A stretch of DNA of 5,009 bases from Candidatus Saccharimonadota bacterium (GTDB taxonomy: Bacteria > Patescibacteriota > Saccharimonadia > Saccharimonadales > Saccharimonadaceae): positions 1 through 5,009 of the forward strand of contig JAGCAL010000074.1 of assembly GCA_017652715.1 (NCBI GenBank), given 5' to 3'. The first letter of the stretch is position 1; each line of letters begins with the position of its first letter. The notes under the pieces are model-generated. The model was not told the DNA's origin. It saw nothing but the letters and a program-made list of their open reading frames with translations, and made no database searches. The translations under genes and the position numbers were made by a program. Below are positions 1 through 4,548 of this stretch, piece after piece.

Positions 1-155
1 AGTAACCCAAGCGTATTTTGGTAATCGCCATTTTCTTCATTAGGATTTCCTTTACCTCTAACGGCGATATAATTCATCTTCGGAACATCAACAATACTCG
101 GTTTATTCTTCGGTAAATAGTATTCTTTGTATTCCTTTTTAAAATCGAAAGCCAT
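1..155 (-). CDS. GyrI-like small-molecule-binding domain protein, N-terminal part (runs off the left edge)
   Basis: The reading frame starts at the ATG on 155-153 and stays open to the window edge, giving 51 codons and no stop; the rest lies outside. The product begins MAFDFKKEYKEYYLPKNKPS and continues through a segment containing VDVPKMNYIAVRGKGNPNEENGDY. The strand-turn 'P-x-M-x-Y-[IA]-AVRGKGNPN' near residues 25-39, after a 'K-E-Y-Y-LPK-x-KPS' start, is characteristic of stand-alone GyrI-like (AraC effector-binding, PF06445/COG4832) proteins. The family binds small or amphipathic ligands and some members hydrolyse them; the ligand here cannot be told. An AAAGGG ribosome binding site lies about 6 nt upstream and a TGGTATAAT promoter just above it, so the gene is probably transcribed alone. 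Family assignment rests on the N-terminus only. Confidence 0.8.
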   Translation of the reverse strand, partial: MAFDFKKEYKEYYLPKNKPSIVDVPKMNYIAVRGKGNPNEENGDYQNTLGL

Positions 156-172
156 ATTAACCCTTTGTATTA

Positions 173-181
173 ATTATACCA
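173..181 (-). promoter_or_regulatory. Extended -10 promoter for the GyrI-like gene
   Basis: Read on the minus strand this is TGGTATAAT: a perfect TATAAT (plus 173-178) preceded by the TGn extension. It lies 17 nt upstream of the ATG at 155, leaving room for a short leader with an AAAGGG ribosome binding site. The -35 position (plus 196-201, TAAAAG on the minus strand) is a poor match, which is normal for extended -10 promoters. Confidence 0.6.
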
Positions 182-220
182 TTGACATTGTATTTCTTTT
201 ATTTTCTCCATTGTCATTGT
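179..220. repeat. Pair of 13-bp direct repeats built from CAATG units, possible operator
   Basis: CCATTGACATTGT (179-191) and CCATTGTCATTGT (208-220) differ at one base and start 29 bp apart, close to three helical turns. Each unit is itself CAATG-n-CAATG on the minus strand, so four CAATG boxes occur. The proximal unit sits directly upstream of, and touches, the -10 box of the GyrI-like gene, and the distal one covers the region above -35. The placement suits binding of a transcription regulator to same-face sites, but no regulator is visible in the window and this role is inferred. Confidence 0.4.
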
Positions 221-221
221 T

Positions 222-377
222 TTAGACCTCTACGGTTCCAATTAAGCTATATACTCTTAAAAGTTCGAATCTCCTTGCCTGTATATGTATACCTCAGAAT
301 TCGCACGGCATTAGCACCGGATAGTCTTTCTTAGGTATAACCTTAATCTTAGCCGTGTATTCGGGGTGGTCGACACA
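222..377 (-). pseudogene. Possible decayed small gene (broken reading frame), or unrecognised RNA
   Basis: This is the main content of a 323-base stretch (156-478) without an intact gene. On the minus strand a frame bounded by TAG (380-378) and TAA (224-222) is interrupted only by one TGA (296-294). Upstream of the TGA it reads CVDHPEYTAKIKVIPKKDYP then VLMPCEF; downstream it reads GIHIQARRFELLRVYSLIGT then VEV. The codons have a purine-first, coding-like pattern and the peptide resembles a small beta-rich (SH3/KOW-like) protein, but there is no start codon and no recognised family. A 14-codon ATG frame (430-386, MVRGEKTTLFGFVW) lies just upstream in another frame and could be the shifted beginning. 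Alternatively the region is a noncoding RNA; minus-strand hairpins such as CGGT-GCTAAT-GCCG (with a G-U pair) can be drawn. I cannot decide between these. Confidence 0.25.
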
Positions 378-410
378 CTAGTCCATTACCATACAAAGCC
401 GAATAAGGTA

Positions 411-445
411 GTCTTCTCGCCTCTCACCATGAAATAAAAGAAGAC
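411..445 (-). other. Hairpin in the gene-free region
   Basis: AGAAGAC (439-445) and GTCTTCT (411-417) form a perfect 7-bp stem around a 21-nt loop. On the minus strand the stem is flanked by GG and, after two unpaired bases, CC. It lies just downstream of the weak promoter at 458-487 on the minus strand, so it would be near the 5' end of any RNA made there. No T-tract follows directly, so it is not a standard terminator. Confidence 0.3.
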
Positions 446-457
446 CCCTGTGATCTT

Positions 458-487
458 ATTTTATTTTCCAACACAAAGTTAGCTCAA
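458..487 (-). promoter_or_regulatory. Weak candidate sigma-70 promoter reading into the gene-free region
   Basis: On the minus strand TTGAGC (plus 482-487, 4 of 6 matches to TTGACA) is followed after 18 nt by TAAAAT (plus 458-463, 5 of 6 matches to TATAAT). Initiation would be near 451, immediately before the 411-445 hairpin. The -35 overlaps the last codons of the CmpB-like gene. The match is modest and the surroundings are AT-rich, so it may be chance. Confidence 0.25.
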
Positions 488-1135
488 ATACCTCCACCCC
501 ATATTTCGATAAAACTCCATCGCATCTGGCCAACCGAAAAATTTAGACGCCAATATATTATATACTTCATCAACCATCACTAGCGTAAATAACGTAATCG
601 CGAGCGCGAGAAACGCCCGTTTTGACATTTTATTAGACAACCAAATAATAAACGGCACTACCACGTACATTAAAAACAGCGCCGAAAATCCAAATATCAA
701 AACCGAGCGAAGACACACAAACCCGCCAATATTCCCGAAATTTAAAATCTCAACATTGTAATCCCAATATCTCGTACCATTACCTATCACATAAACTAGC
801 CACCCTCCAATGAATTCCAGTGCCCCAGTCACAACTACCGACAACAAAAACACCGCCCACGGATATCTACGAATTTTCCAGCAACTCACTATTATTAACA
901 CCGCGCCAATTGCATAAATATTTATCCATGGTAAAAAGTTCCCACCCTGCATATAAAAATCCCCCGTCCCAGCGTCAAAATAATAAAAAATATACTCAGA
1001 CACCCACCCAACAAACCCCGCAAATACCACACGGACCATCAAAAGCCCAACCCACTGCCACTTTTCTAATCGCAGCCTATCGCTCAGATATTTCCGATAG
1101 ACCCTCCGTAAAGACTTCTTGCCACCCTTCTTCAT
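479..1135 (-). CDS. CmpB-like putative ABC-transporter permease (PF06541-type membrane protein)
   Basis: A 218-residue integral membrane protein with a strongly basic N-terminus (MKKGGKKSLRRVYRKYL) and about five membrane segments, near residues 28-50, 70-87, 94-117, 143-166 and 172-192. Motifs expected of the CmpB/DUF1113 family are present in order: GFVGWVSEY (40-48), GNFLPWINIYAIGAVL (65-80), GALEFIGGWLVYVI (104-117), RYWDYN (122-127) and CLRSVLIFG (141-149). The family is annotated as a putative ABC permease, but no ATPase or substrate is established and none is encoded nearby. I chose the ATG at 1135, one base after the upstream TAG (TAG-A-ATG), rather than a TTG at 1180 that would overlap the CYTH gene by 44 nt. 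The ribosome binding site is weak (AAAGAAAG), consistent with coupling to the CYTH gene. It is the last gene of its operon; no obvious terminator follows the TAA. Confidence 0.8.
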   Translation of the reverse strand: MKKGGKKSLRRVYRKYLSDRLRLEKWQWVGLLMVRVVFAGFVGWVSEYIFYYFDAGTGDFYMQGGNFLPWINIYAIGAVLIIVSCWKIRRYPWAVFLLSVVVTGALEFIGGWLVYVIGNGTRYWDYNVEILNFGNIGGFVCLRSVLIFGFSALFLMYVVVPFIIWLSNKMSKRAFLALAITLFTLVMVDEVYNILASKFFGWPDAMEFYRNMGWRYLS

Positions 1136-1136
1136 T

Positions 1137-1721
1137 CTACGCTGCTTTCTTTTGCGCCCACTCCGGCGGCTCCATATCAAACAATATCTTCGGTGTATGT
1201 AAGTTCACTACGTCCGTGTCAATCCCGTAGTAATGTTGATAAGTCGTATCCACCGAACCAAACTTTGCCTTTTCGCGTTTCAATCCTAACTTTTCCGCCG
1301 TATCCCATACCATCTTTTCACTCGGTCCTTCCACCTCTACAAAAGTCGGAATCCACGGCCAAGTATCAATACAAATTTCCACATCACCATAAACCCAAGT
1401 CTCACGAGTCGATTCCTGCTCAGCCTTAGGTTTCAGTCCGCACGCCTTAAGCAAAGTAATACCATTTTCATAATCATCAATTGTCACATTTACTTCCTTA
1501 GTCCCGAGAATAGAATTATCGTCCGTTACATTTTTATACGTCATTACGATTTTTCCATTTCCCTCATCGCGCACTCGCGCGTACTCATGCTTCCCAAGAT
1601 CAAACACGACTCGCCGCATCAATACTTCCGGTTTAACTAATTCTGCTCCTATTTCTTTAAGTTTTGCGCGTACGACATCTTTATCGATATCTAAAAACTG
1701 CGCTTCGATTTCATTTCCCAT
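1137..1721 (-). CDS. CYTH domain protein (class IV adenylate cyclase / triphosphatase superfamily)
   Basis: The 194-residue product has the acidic and basic residues that line the CYTH triphosphate tunnel: EIEAQF at 4-9 (the ExExK position), YARVRDEG at 47-54, the lysine in MTYKN at 60-64, KEVNVTIDD at 75-83, and YGDVEICIDTWPWIPTFVEV (111-130) followed by EGPSE, the best family signature. CYTH proteins act on triphosphates with divalent metal (inorganic triphosphate, thiamine triphosphate, or ATP to cAMP); the sequence does not say which. The usual lysine of ExExK is glutamine here (Gln8), a notable departure at an otherwise strongly conserved site. It lies 19 nt after the DUF362 gene and 1 nt before the CmpB-like gene. 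The ATG at 1721 has no properly spaced ribosome binding site but has a TATAAT box 6 nt upstream, so either leaderless initiation or coupling to DUF362 translation is likely. Cytoplasmic. Confidence 0.88.
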   Translation of the reverse strand: MGNEIEAQFLDIDKDVVRAKLKEIGAELVKPEVLMRRVVFDLGKHEYARVRDEGNGKIVMTYKNVTDDNSILGTKEVNVTIDDYENGITLLKACGLKPKAEQESTRETWVYGDVEICIDTWPWIPTFVEVEGPSEKMVWDTAEKLGLKREKAKFGSVDTTYQHYYGIDTDVVNLHTPKILFDMEPPEWAQKKAA

Positions 1722-1727
1722 ACCTCA

Positions 1728-1736
1728 ATTATACCA
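1728..1736 (-). promoter_or_regulatory. Extended -10 box abutting the CYTH start codon (leaderless promoter candidate)
   Basis: On the minus strand this reads TGGTATAAT, with TATAAT at plus 1728-1733 and only TGAGGT between it and the ATG. Initiation about 7 nt downstream would place the first transcribed base at or next to the A of the ATG. The GAGG in the gap is only 1 nt from the ATG, too close for a ribosome binding site. The box is identical in its nine bases to the boxes at 173-181 (minus) and 2691-2699 (plus). No convincing -35 exists in the DUF362 coding end. Confidence 0.5.
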
Positions 1737-1740
1737 CCCG

Positions 1741-2622
1741 TTAAATCTCTACTAATTCATATTGCGTTTTGCCAAGCCCAAGCAACTCTGCATATGGTAA
1801 AATTTCTCGTCCAAGTTTCGAATCAATTCTTTCCCTTAATTTCTCCGACCCCATATCATCGCTTTTCCAAATCATATCAATAAACGCTTGATCGTTCGCA
1901 ACTGGATCTAGTGATGCCACAATACCTAGATCCCCCATCACTGGATCATCTTGATTCGCATCACAATCACAAGACGTCGACAATGCATTCATTACAGTAA
2001 TATATACGATTGGTTTCCCTTGCTCTTTTAAATAATCCGCAACTGCCGTCGCCGCCTCCGCCATCGACTCAATAAAATCAATTTGCTTATGTCTTGACAT
2101 CCAACACTTTTTTGGACTTTCCGTTTTCCCGCATGAATGGATATAGGCTTTTCCGTTTCTAGACGCAAATCCAATCGACTGATTTTTCAAATTCGCACCA
2201 AATCCGCCCATCATATGACCTTTTCCGTGTGCGAGATTCACATACGCATCATAATCATCAAAATGAGAACCAACTAAATCATATTTCAAATGCTTCCCAT
2301 TTTTAACAGGAATCTTCATTTCGCCTTCCGCATCCATAATATCCACATCGGCGAACGAAGTAAAACCGTGTTCCTCTGCAACCTTCATATGATCCCCCAC
2401 AGTACACCTCGCTCCACCATATGCCGTGTTACATTCAACAATCGTTCCCTTGAGCGACTTCACGAACGGCCCAATCAAATCCGCCTTCAAATAACCCTTC
2501 GCTCCCCTCTCCCCAGTCGAAACCTTTACACCAACCTTCCCATCCAATTTAACGCCTAAAGCCCCATAAACTCTTTGTAAGCCCTCCGGCGTAATTTCTT
2601 TTGTAAAATATACTTTTGTCAT
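1741..2622 (-). CDS. DUF362 family protein, short form without a ferredoxin domain
   Basis: The 293-residue product matches the DUF362 (PF04015) core along its whole length. Recognisable parts are IVECNTAYGGARC (61-73), the glycine-rich HGKGHMMGGFGANLKN (132-147), SCGKTESPKKC (163-173), the C-D-C-D cluster at 218-221 and DLGIVASLDPVANDQAFIDM (231-250). Six cysteines (64, 73, 164, 173, 218, 220) lie in these conserved blocks, suggesting metal or iron-sulfur binding. Many DUF362 proteins carry an additional CxxCxxC-type ferredoxin module; none is present here. The biochemical role of the family is not established, although redox chemistry is often suggested. No signal peptide is seen. The ATG at 2622 follows an AGGAGG ribosome binding site by 3 nt, and a TATAAT box lies further upstream. 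It is the first gene of a probable operon with the CYTH and CmpB-like genes. Confidence 0.87.
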   Translation of the reverse strand: MTKVYFTKEITPEGLQRVYGALGVKLDGKVGVKVSTGERGAKGYLKADLIGPFVKSLKGTIVECNTAYGGARCTVGDHMKVAEEHGFTSFADVDIMDAEGEMKIPVKNGKHLKYDLVGSHFDDYDAYVNLAHGKGHMMGGFGANLKNQSIGFASRNGKAYIHSCGKTESPKKCWMSRHKQIDFIESMAEAATAVADYLKEQGKPIVYITVMNALSTSCDCDANQDDPVMGDLGIVASLDPVANDQAFIDMIWKSDDMGSEKLRERIDSKLGREILPYAELLGLGKTQYELVEI

Positions 2623-2637
2623 AGTCCTCCTGCCTTT

Positions 2638-2645
2638 AATTATAA
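2638..2645 (-). promoter_or_regulatory. Candidate -10 box for the DUF362-CYTH-CmpB unit
   Basis: On the minus strand a TATAAT lies in TTATAATT (plus 2638-2645), about 16 nt upstream of the DUF362 ATG. It leaves a short leader that contains the AGGAGG site (2625-2630 on the plus strand as CCTCCT). The hexamer 17 nt further up, TGGTTG, is a poor -35. It is placed back to back with the plus-strand promoter at 2691-2699. Confidence 0.45.
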
Positions 2646-2683
2646 CTAATTCTGGCTACCACAACCAGCATGGTAAGAGGATC

Positions 2684-2699
2684 CCATATATGGTATAAT
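2684..2699 (+). promoter_or_regulatory. Extended -10 promoter with adjoining 10-bp palindrome, leaderless candidate
   Basis: TGGTATAAT (2691-2699) is an extended -10 box; a second TATAAT overlaps at 2701-2706. Initiation 7 nt beyond the first box falls near 2706, only about 3 nt before the ATG at 2709, and no ribosome binding site precedes that ATG, so the transcript would be essentially leaderless. A perfect palindrome CCATATATGG (2684-2693) overlaps the TGn extension, and its half ATATATGG recurs at 2705-2712 across the start codon. That arrangement could be an operator, but this is inference. Confidence 0.5.
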
Positions 2700-2708
2700 A
2701 TATAATAT

Positions 2709-3326
2709 ATGGATGGACAAGATTATCTTAATCAAATATCAGCATCTAATAGACCAGTTAAAACTTCCGGACTAAGCAACCTGCTCTCCTCGAAGTTCTT
2801 CTGGTTCGGGATAGGAGCCTTAATTCTATTTATTATCATCTTAATCATCGGCGCCATCTTAGGTGGCAACAATGACAATGTAAAAAACCGTTCTTTCGCC
2901 CTAAAGCTACATTTAGATAATACGACCAATGTCATTAAAACTTACCAAAACGACGTAAAATCTTCTACGCTCCGCTCATATAGCGCTTCGCTCTCCGGTA
3001 TCCTATCCGATACAAACAACAAGTTTACCGCATATTTAACCGATGTATATAGCTACACTCCGGAAAACATTGATGAAAAAATTATTGAACAGGCAACTTT
3101 AGAAAAGGATGCCCTGAATAACGAACTCTTCGAAGCAAAAATCAATGGCATCCTAGATCGCATTTATGCCCATAAAATGACTTACGAAATCTCAGCCATC
3201 GCCAGCGAAGAAGCAAAAATTATCAACATGGCTAACGACGAAACCCTCGTTAATATCCTCACCACATCATACAACAGTTTATTAAATCTATATGATAGTT
3301 TTAATAATTATTCGGTTACAAACTAA
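2709..3326 (+). CDS. Single-pass membrane protein of unknown function
   Basis: I do not recognise a family. The 205-residue product has a polar N-terminus rich in Ser, Asn and Gln (1-29), one strongly hydrophobic segment at about 30-51 (FFWFGIGALILFIIILIIGA), and a remaining 150 residues that look alpha-helical and soluble, rich in Asn, Ser, Thr, Glu and Lys. No cysteine is present and there is no signal-peptidase motif, so a membrane-anchored protein with its large domain outside the cytoplasm is the simplest reading; topology is inferred. The start is the ATG at 2709; it has no ribosome binding site and sits about 3 nt from the predicted transcription start. An overlapping out-of-frame ATG at 2713 does not lead to a long frame. 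mscL follows after 14 nt, so the two are very probably cotranscribed, which hints at a cell-envelope role but does not establish one. Confidence 0.8.
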   Translation: MDGQDYLNQISASNRPVKTSGLSNLLSSKFFWFGIGALILFIIILIIGAILGGNNDNVKNRSFALKLHLDNTTNVIKTYQNDVKSSTLRSYSASLSGILSDTNNKFTAYLTDVYSYTPENIDEKIIEQATLEKDALNNELFEAKINGILDRIYAHKMTYEISAIASEEAKIINMANDETLVNILTTSYNSLLNLYDSFNNYSVTN

Positions 3327-3330
3327 TAGA

Positions 3331-3336
3331 AAGGAG
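3331..3336 (+). promoter_or_regulatory. Ribosome binding site of mscL
   Basis: AAGGAG lies 4 nt before the ATG at 3341, in the 14-nt gap between the two genes. It contrasts with the first gene of the same operon, which has none, and fixes the mscL start. Confidence 0.7.
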
Positions 3337-3340
3337 CTTT

Positions 3341-3724
3341 ATGGCTAAATCCGAAGAAGCAAAAAAAATCGCAGAAAAGCAAGGAATCAAGGAAGAGTTC
3401 ATTGAGTTCATTAATCGCGGCTCAATGATCGACCTCGCCGTAGGTGTCGCAGTAGGTGGCGCTTTTACCGCAATTGTTAATTCCCTAGTTAATGACATTA
3501 TTATGCCAATCGTTGGTCTCGTCGCCGGTGGCATCGACTTTACCCAACTCGCCATTCACATCCCAAATTTCTTTGGCGGCAATGACGAAGCCGTTATTGC
3601 CTACGGCAACTTTATTCAAAACGTCGTACGATTCCTCATTATTGCTTGGGTAATCTTTATGATTATTAAAGCAATGAACCGACTAAATCGTCGACGCGAA
3701 GCTAAAAAAGCTGCTAAAAAATAA
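3341..3724 (+). CDS. mscL: Large-conductance mechanosensitive channel MscL
   Basis: MscL forms a homopentameric pore in the cytoplasmic membrane that opens under membrane tension and releases solutes on hypo-osmotic shock. The 127-residue product has the standard length and layout. An amphipathic N-terminal helix (about 17-27, ending in the family's EFINRGSMIDLAV context) leads into TM1 at about 30-52 (DLAVGVAVGGAFTAIVNSLV followed by NDIIMP). An extracellular loop with GGIDF (63-67) follows, then TM2 at about 87-111 (AYGNFIQNVVRFLIIAWVIF) and a basic C-terminal tail (NRRREAKKAAKK). The glycine- and alanine-rich TM1 is the pore-lining helix in characterised MscL. It follows the unknown membrane protein by 14 nt and is followed within 12 nt by a strong terminator, so it ends the operon. 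The assignment is secure. Confidence 0.97.
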   Translation: MAKSEEAKKIAEKQGIKEEFIEFINRGSMIDLAVGVAVGGAFTAIVNSLVNDIIMPIVGLVAGGIDFTQLAIHIPNFFGGNDEAVIAYGNFIQNVVRFLIIAWVIFMIIKAMNRLNRRREAKKAAKK

Positions 3725-3729
3725 CATTC

Positions 3730-3762
3730 AAAAAACTCCCAGCGAAAACTGGGAGTTTTTTT
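3730..3762. terminator. Bidirectional intrinsic terminator between mscL and the argS-orn-yjbR operon
   Basis: ACTCCCAG (3735-3742) pairs perfectly with CTGGGAGT (3749-3756) around a CGAAAA loop. The stem is extended by A-T pairs (3730-3734 with 3757-3761). On the plus strand it is followed by a T-run ending at 3762, and on the minus strand the A-run becomes a T-run, so it can stop both convergent operons. Its right end overlaps the TAA of the YjbR-like gene (3763-3761). Confidence 0.92.
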
Positions 3763-4048
3763 ATTCCGTGAGATTATAGCTTAATCTAACTAAATCTTCT
3801 AACTCATCTTCCGAAAGCTGACCAGCCGGCACAATTTCCACTCCATTTTTACCAAAATATCGCGATTCCATTACCGATTCATACTTTTCTTGAAGTAAAT
3901 TCCCAAGCTCCATATCGGTACGAATCTCGAGCGTATGAGGATTTAAAACCAAAAAGACTCGCTCACCCTTTAAAAACAGCTGGCGCTCTTTTTCTGATTT
4001 TACCTTATACTCGCCAATCCCGCTTACTTTAGAAACGTCAAATACCAT
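3761..4048 (-). CDS. MmcQ/YjbR-like protein
   Basis: The 95-residue product resembles the C-terminal two thirds of the MmcQ/YjbR family (PF04237): VFLVLNPHTLEIRTDMELGN (31-50) as the beta strands, LLQEKYESVMESRYFGKNGV (51-70), then the typical ending EIVPAGQLSEDELEDLVRLS (71-90) plus YNLTE. The family adopts a CyaY-like or 'double-wing' fold and is often labelled DNA-binding, but its function is not settled. At 95 residues it is somewhat shorter than the usual 110-120, lacking part of the N-terminal helix region. The ATG at 4048 has a GAGGAG ribosome binding site 6 nt upstream, inside the end of orn, so the short form looks genuine rather than a start error. The 25-nt overlap with orn implies translational coupling. 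Last gene of its operon. Confidence 0.72.
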   Translation of the reverse strand: MVFDVSKVSGIGEYKVKSEKERQLFLKGERVFLVLNPHTLEIRTDMELGNLLQEKYESVMESRYFGKNGVEIVPAGQLSEDELEDLVRLSYNLTE

Positions 4049-4548
4049 TTCAACTCCTCAATACTTCCATTAATATCGTCTAACGCGCGATGATTTTCTG
4101 GTTTCACAAATTTCTTGCCAAGCGCATTCTCAAAATAAATCTTCCAAGCCGAAACATCAAGCATACGATAATGAAGAAGCTTATTTAATTCTGGCATTTC
4201 GTGTTCAACAAACTTGCGATCCTGATGTATCGAATTCCCGGCAAGATAAACTTCCTTACCGAAATTACATTCAACGAATTCAATCAATTCTTTTTCAACT
4301 ACCCCTACCGGTTTCCCGTCTGCATTCTGTTCAATCAAGGCATCACGCGACTTTGCATTCTTCTCCCAAAATTGCCCGACCATACGATTCTTAATTATTT
4401 TATCGTCCACCTTTACTATAGCTTCATACTGTGCAATCGGCTCAAGTTTCATATCTGTAGCAATCGCCGCCACTTCTAAAATCCTATCCTTTTTAGGGTC
4501 TAGCCCCGTCATCTCAAAATCCACCCAAAGTAGCCTCGCCTTTTTCAT
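4024..4548 (-). CDS. orn: Oligoribonuclease (DEDDh 3'-5' exonuclease)
   Basis: Orn degrades 2-5 nt RNA fragments to mononucleotides in the cytoplasm with two divalent metals, finishing mRNA turnover and linearised cyclic dinucleotide breakdown. The 174-residue protein, of normal length, has all DEDDh residues: Asp10 and Glu12 in WVDFEMTGLDP (8-18), Asp110 in AGNSIHQDRKF (103-113), His153 and Asp158 in NHRALDDINGSIEELKWYL (152-170). YRMLDVSAWK (127-136) is also typical. The ATG shares its A with the argS TAA (TAATG), and a GGAGG site lies 7 nt upstream inside the argS end, so orn is translationally coupled to argS; it in turn overlaps the YjbR-like gene by 25 nt. I see no missing catalytic residue and no internal break. 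Confidence 0.96.
   Translation of the reverse strand: MKKARLLWVDFEMTGLDPKKDRILEVAAIATDMKLEPIAQYEAIVKVDDKIIKNRMVGQFWEKNAKSRDALIEQNADGKPVGVVEKELIEFVECNFGKEVYLAGNSIHQDRKFVEHEMPELNKLLHYRMLDVSAWKIYFENALGKKFVKPENHRALDDINGSIEELKWYLTFLK

Noticed and set aside
182..187. Plus-strand TTGACA as a -35 box
   Set aside because: No -10-like hexamer lies 16-18 nt downstream and no plus-strand gene follows before 2709; it is part of the CAATG repeat.
255..285. tRNA or tmRNA T-arm (TTCGAAT at 264-270)
   Set aside because: The plus-strand stem has two mismatches, the minus-strand stem relies on G-U pairs with a wrongly placed loop, and no anticodon arm, acceptor stem or CCA context can be built. Hallmarks of tmRNA, RNase P RNA and SRP RNA are also absent on both strands.
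386..430. 14-codon peptide MVRGEKTTLFGFVW as a leader peptide
   Set aside because: No ribosome binding site, no regulated gene just downstream and no attenuator structure; kept only as possible debris of a decayed gene.
1136..1180. Longer CmpB-like protein starting at TTG 1180
   Set aside because: It needs a rare start, overlaps the CYTH gene by 44 nt and adds 15 very basic residues with no family support; the ATG at 1135 directly after the CYTH stop is preferable.
820..1429. Plus-strand open frames at 820-1230 and 1193-1429, opposite the CmpB-like and CYTH genes
   Set aside because: They are Pro/Ser/Thr/His-rich antisense shadows of well-supported minus-strand genes, with no ribosome binding site and no family resemblance.
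1741..2622. Ferredoxin-type iron-sulfur protein call for the DUF362 gene
   Set aside because: No CxxCxxC...CP cluster is present; the six cysteines are spread in the DUF362 core, so a cluster is possible but not shown.
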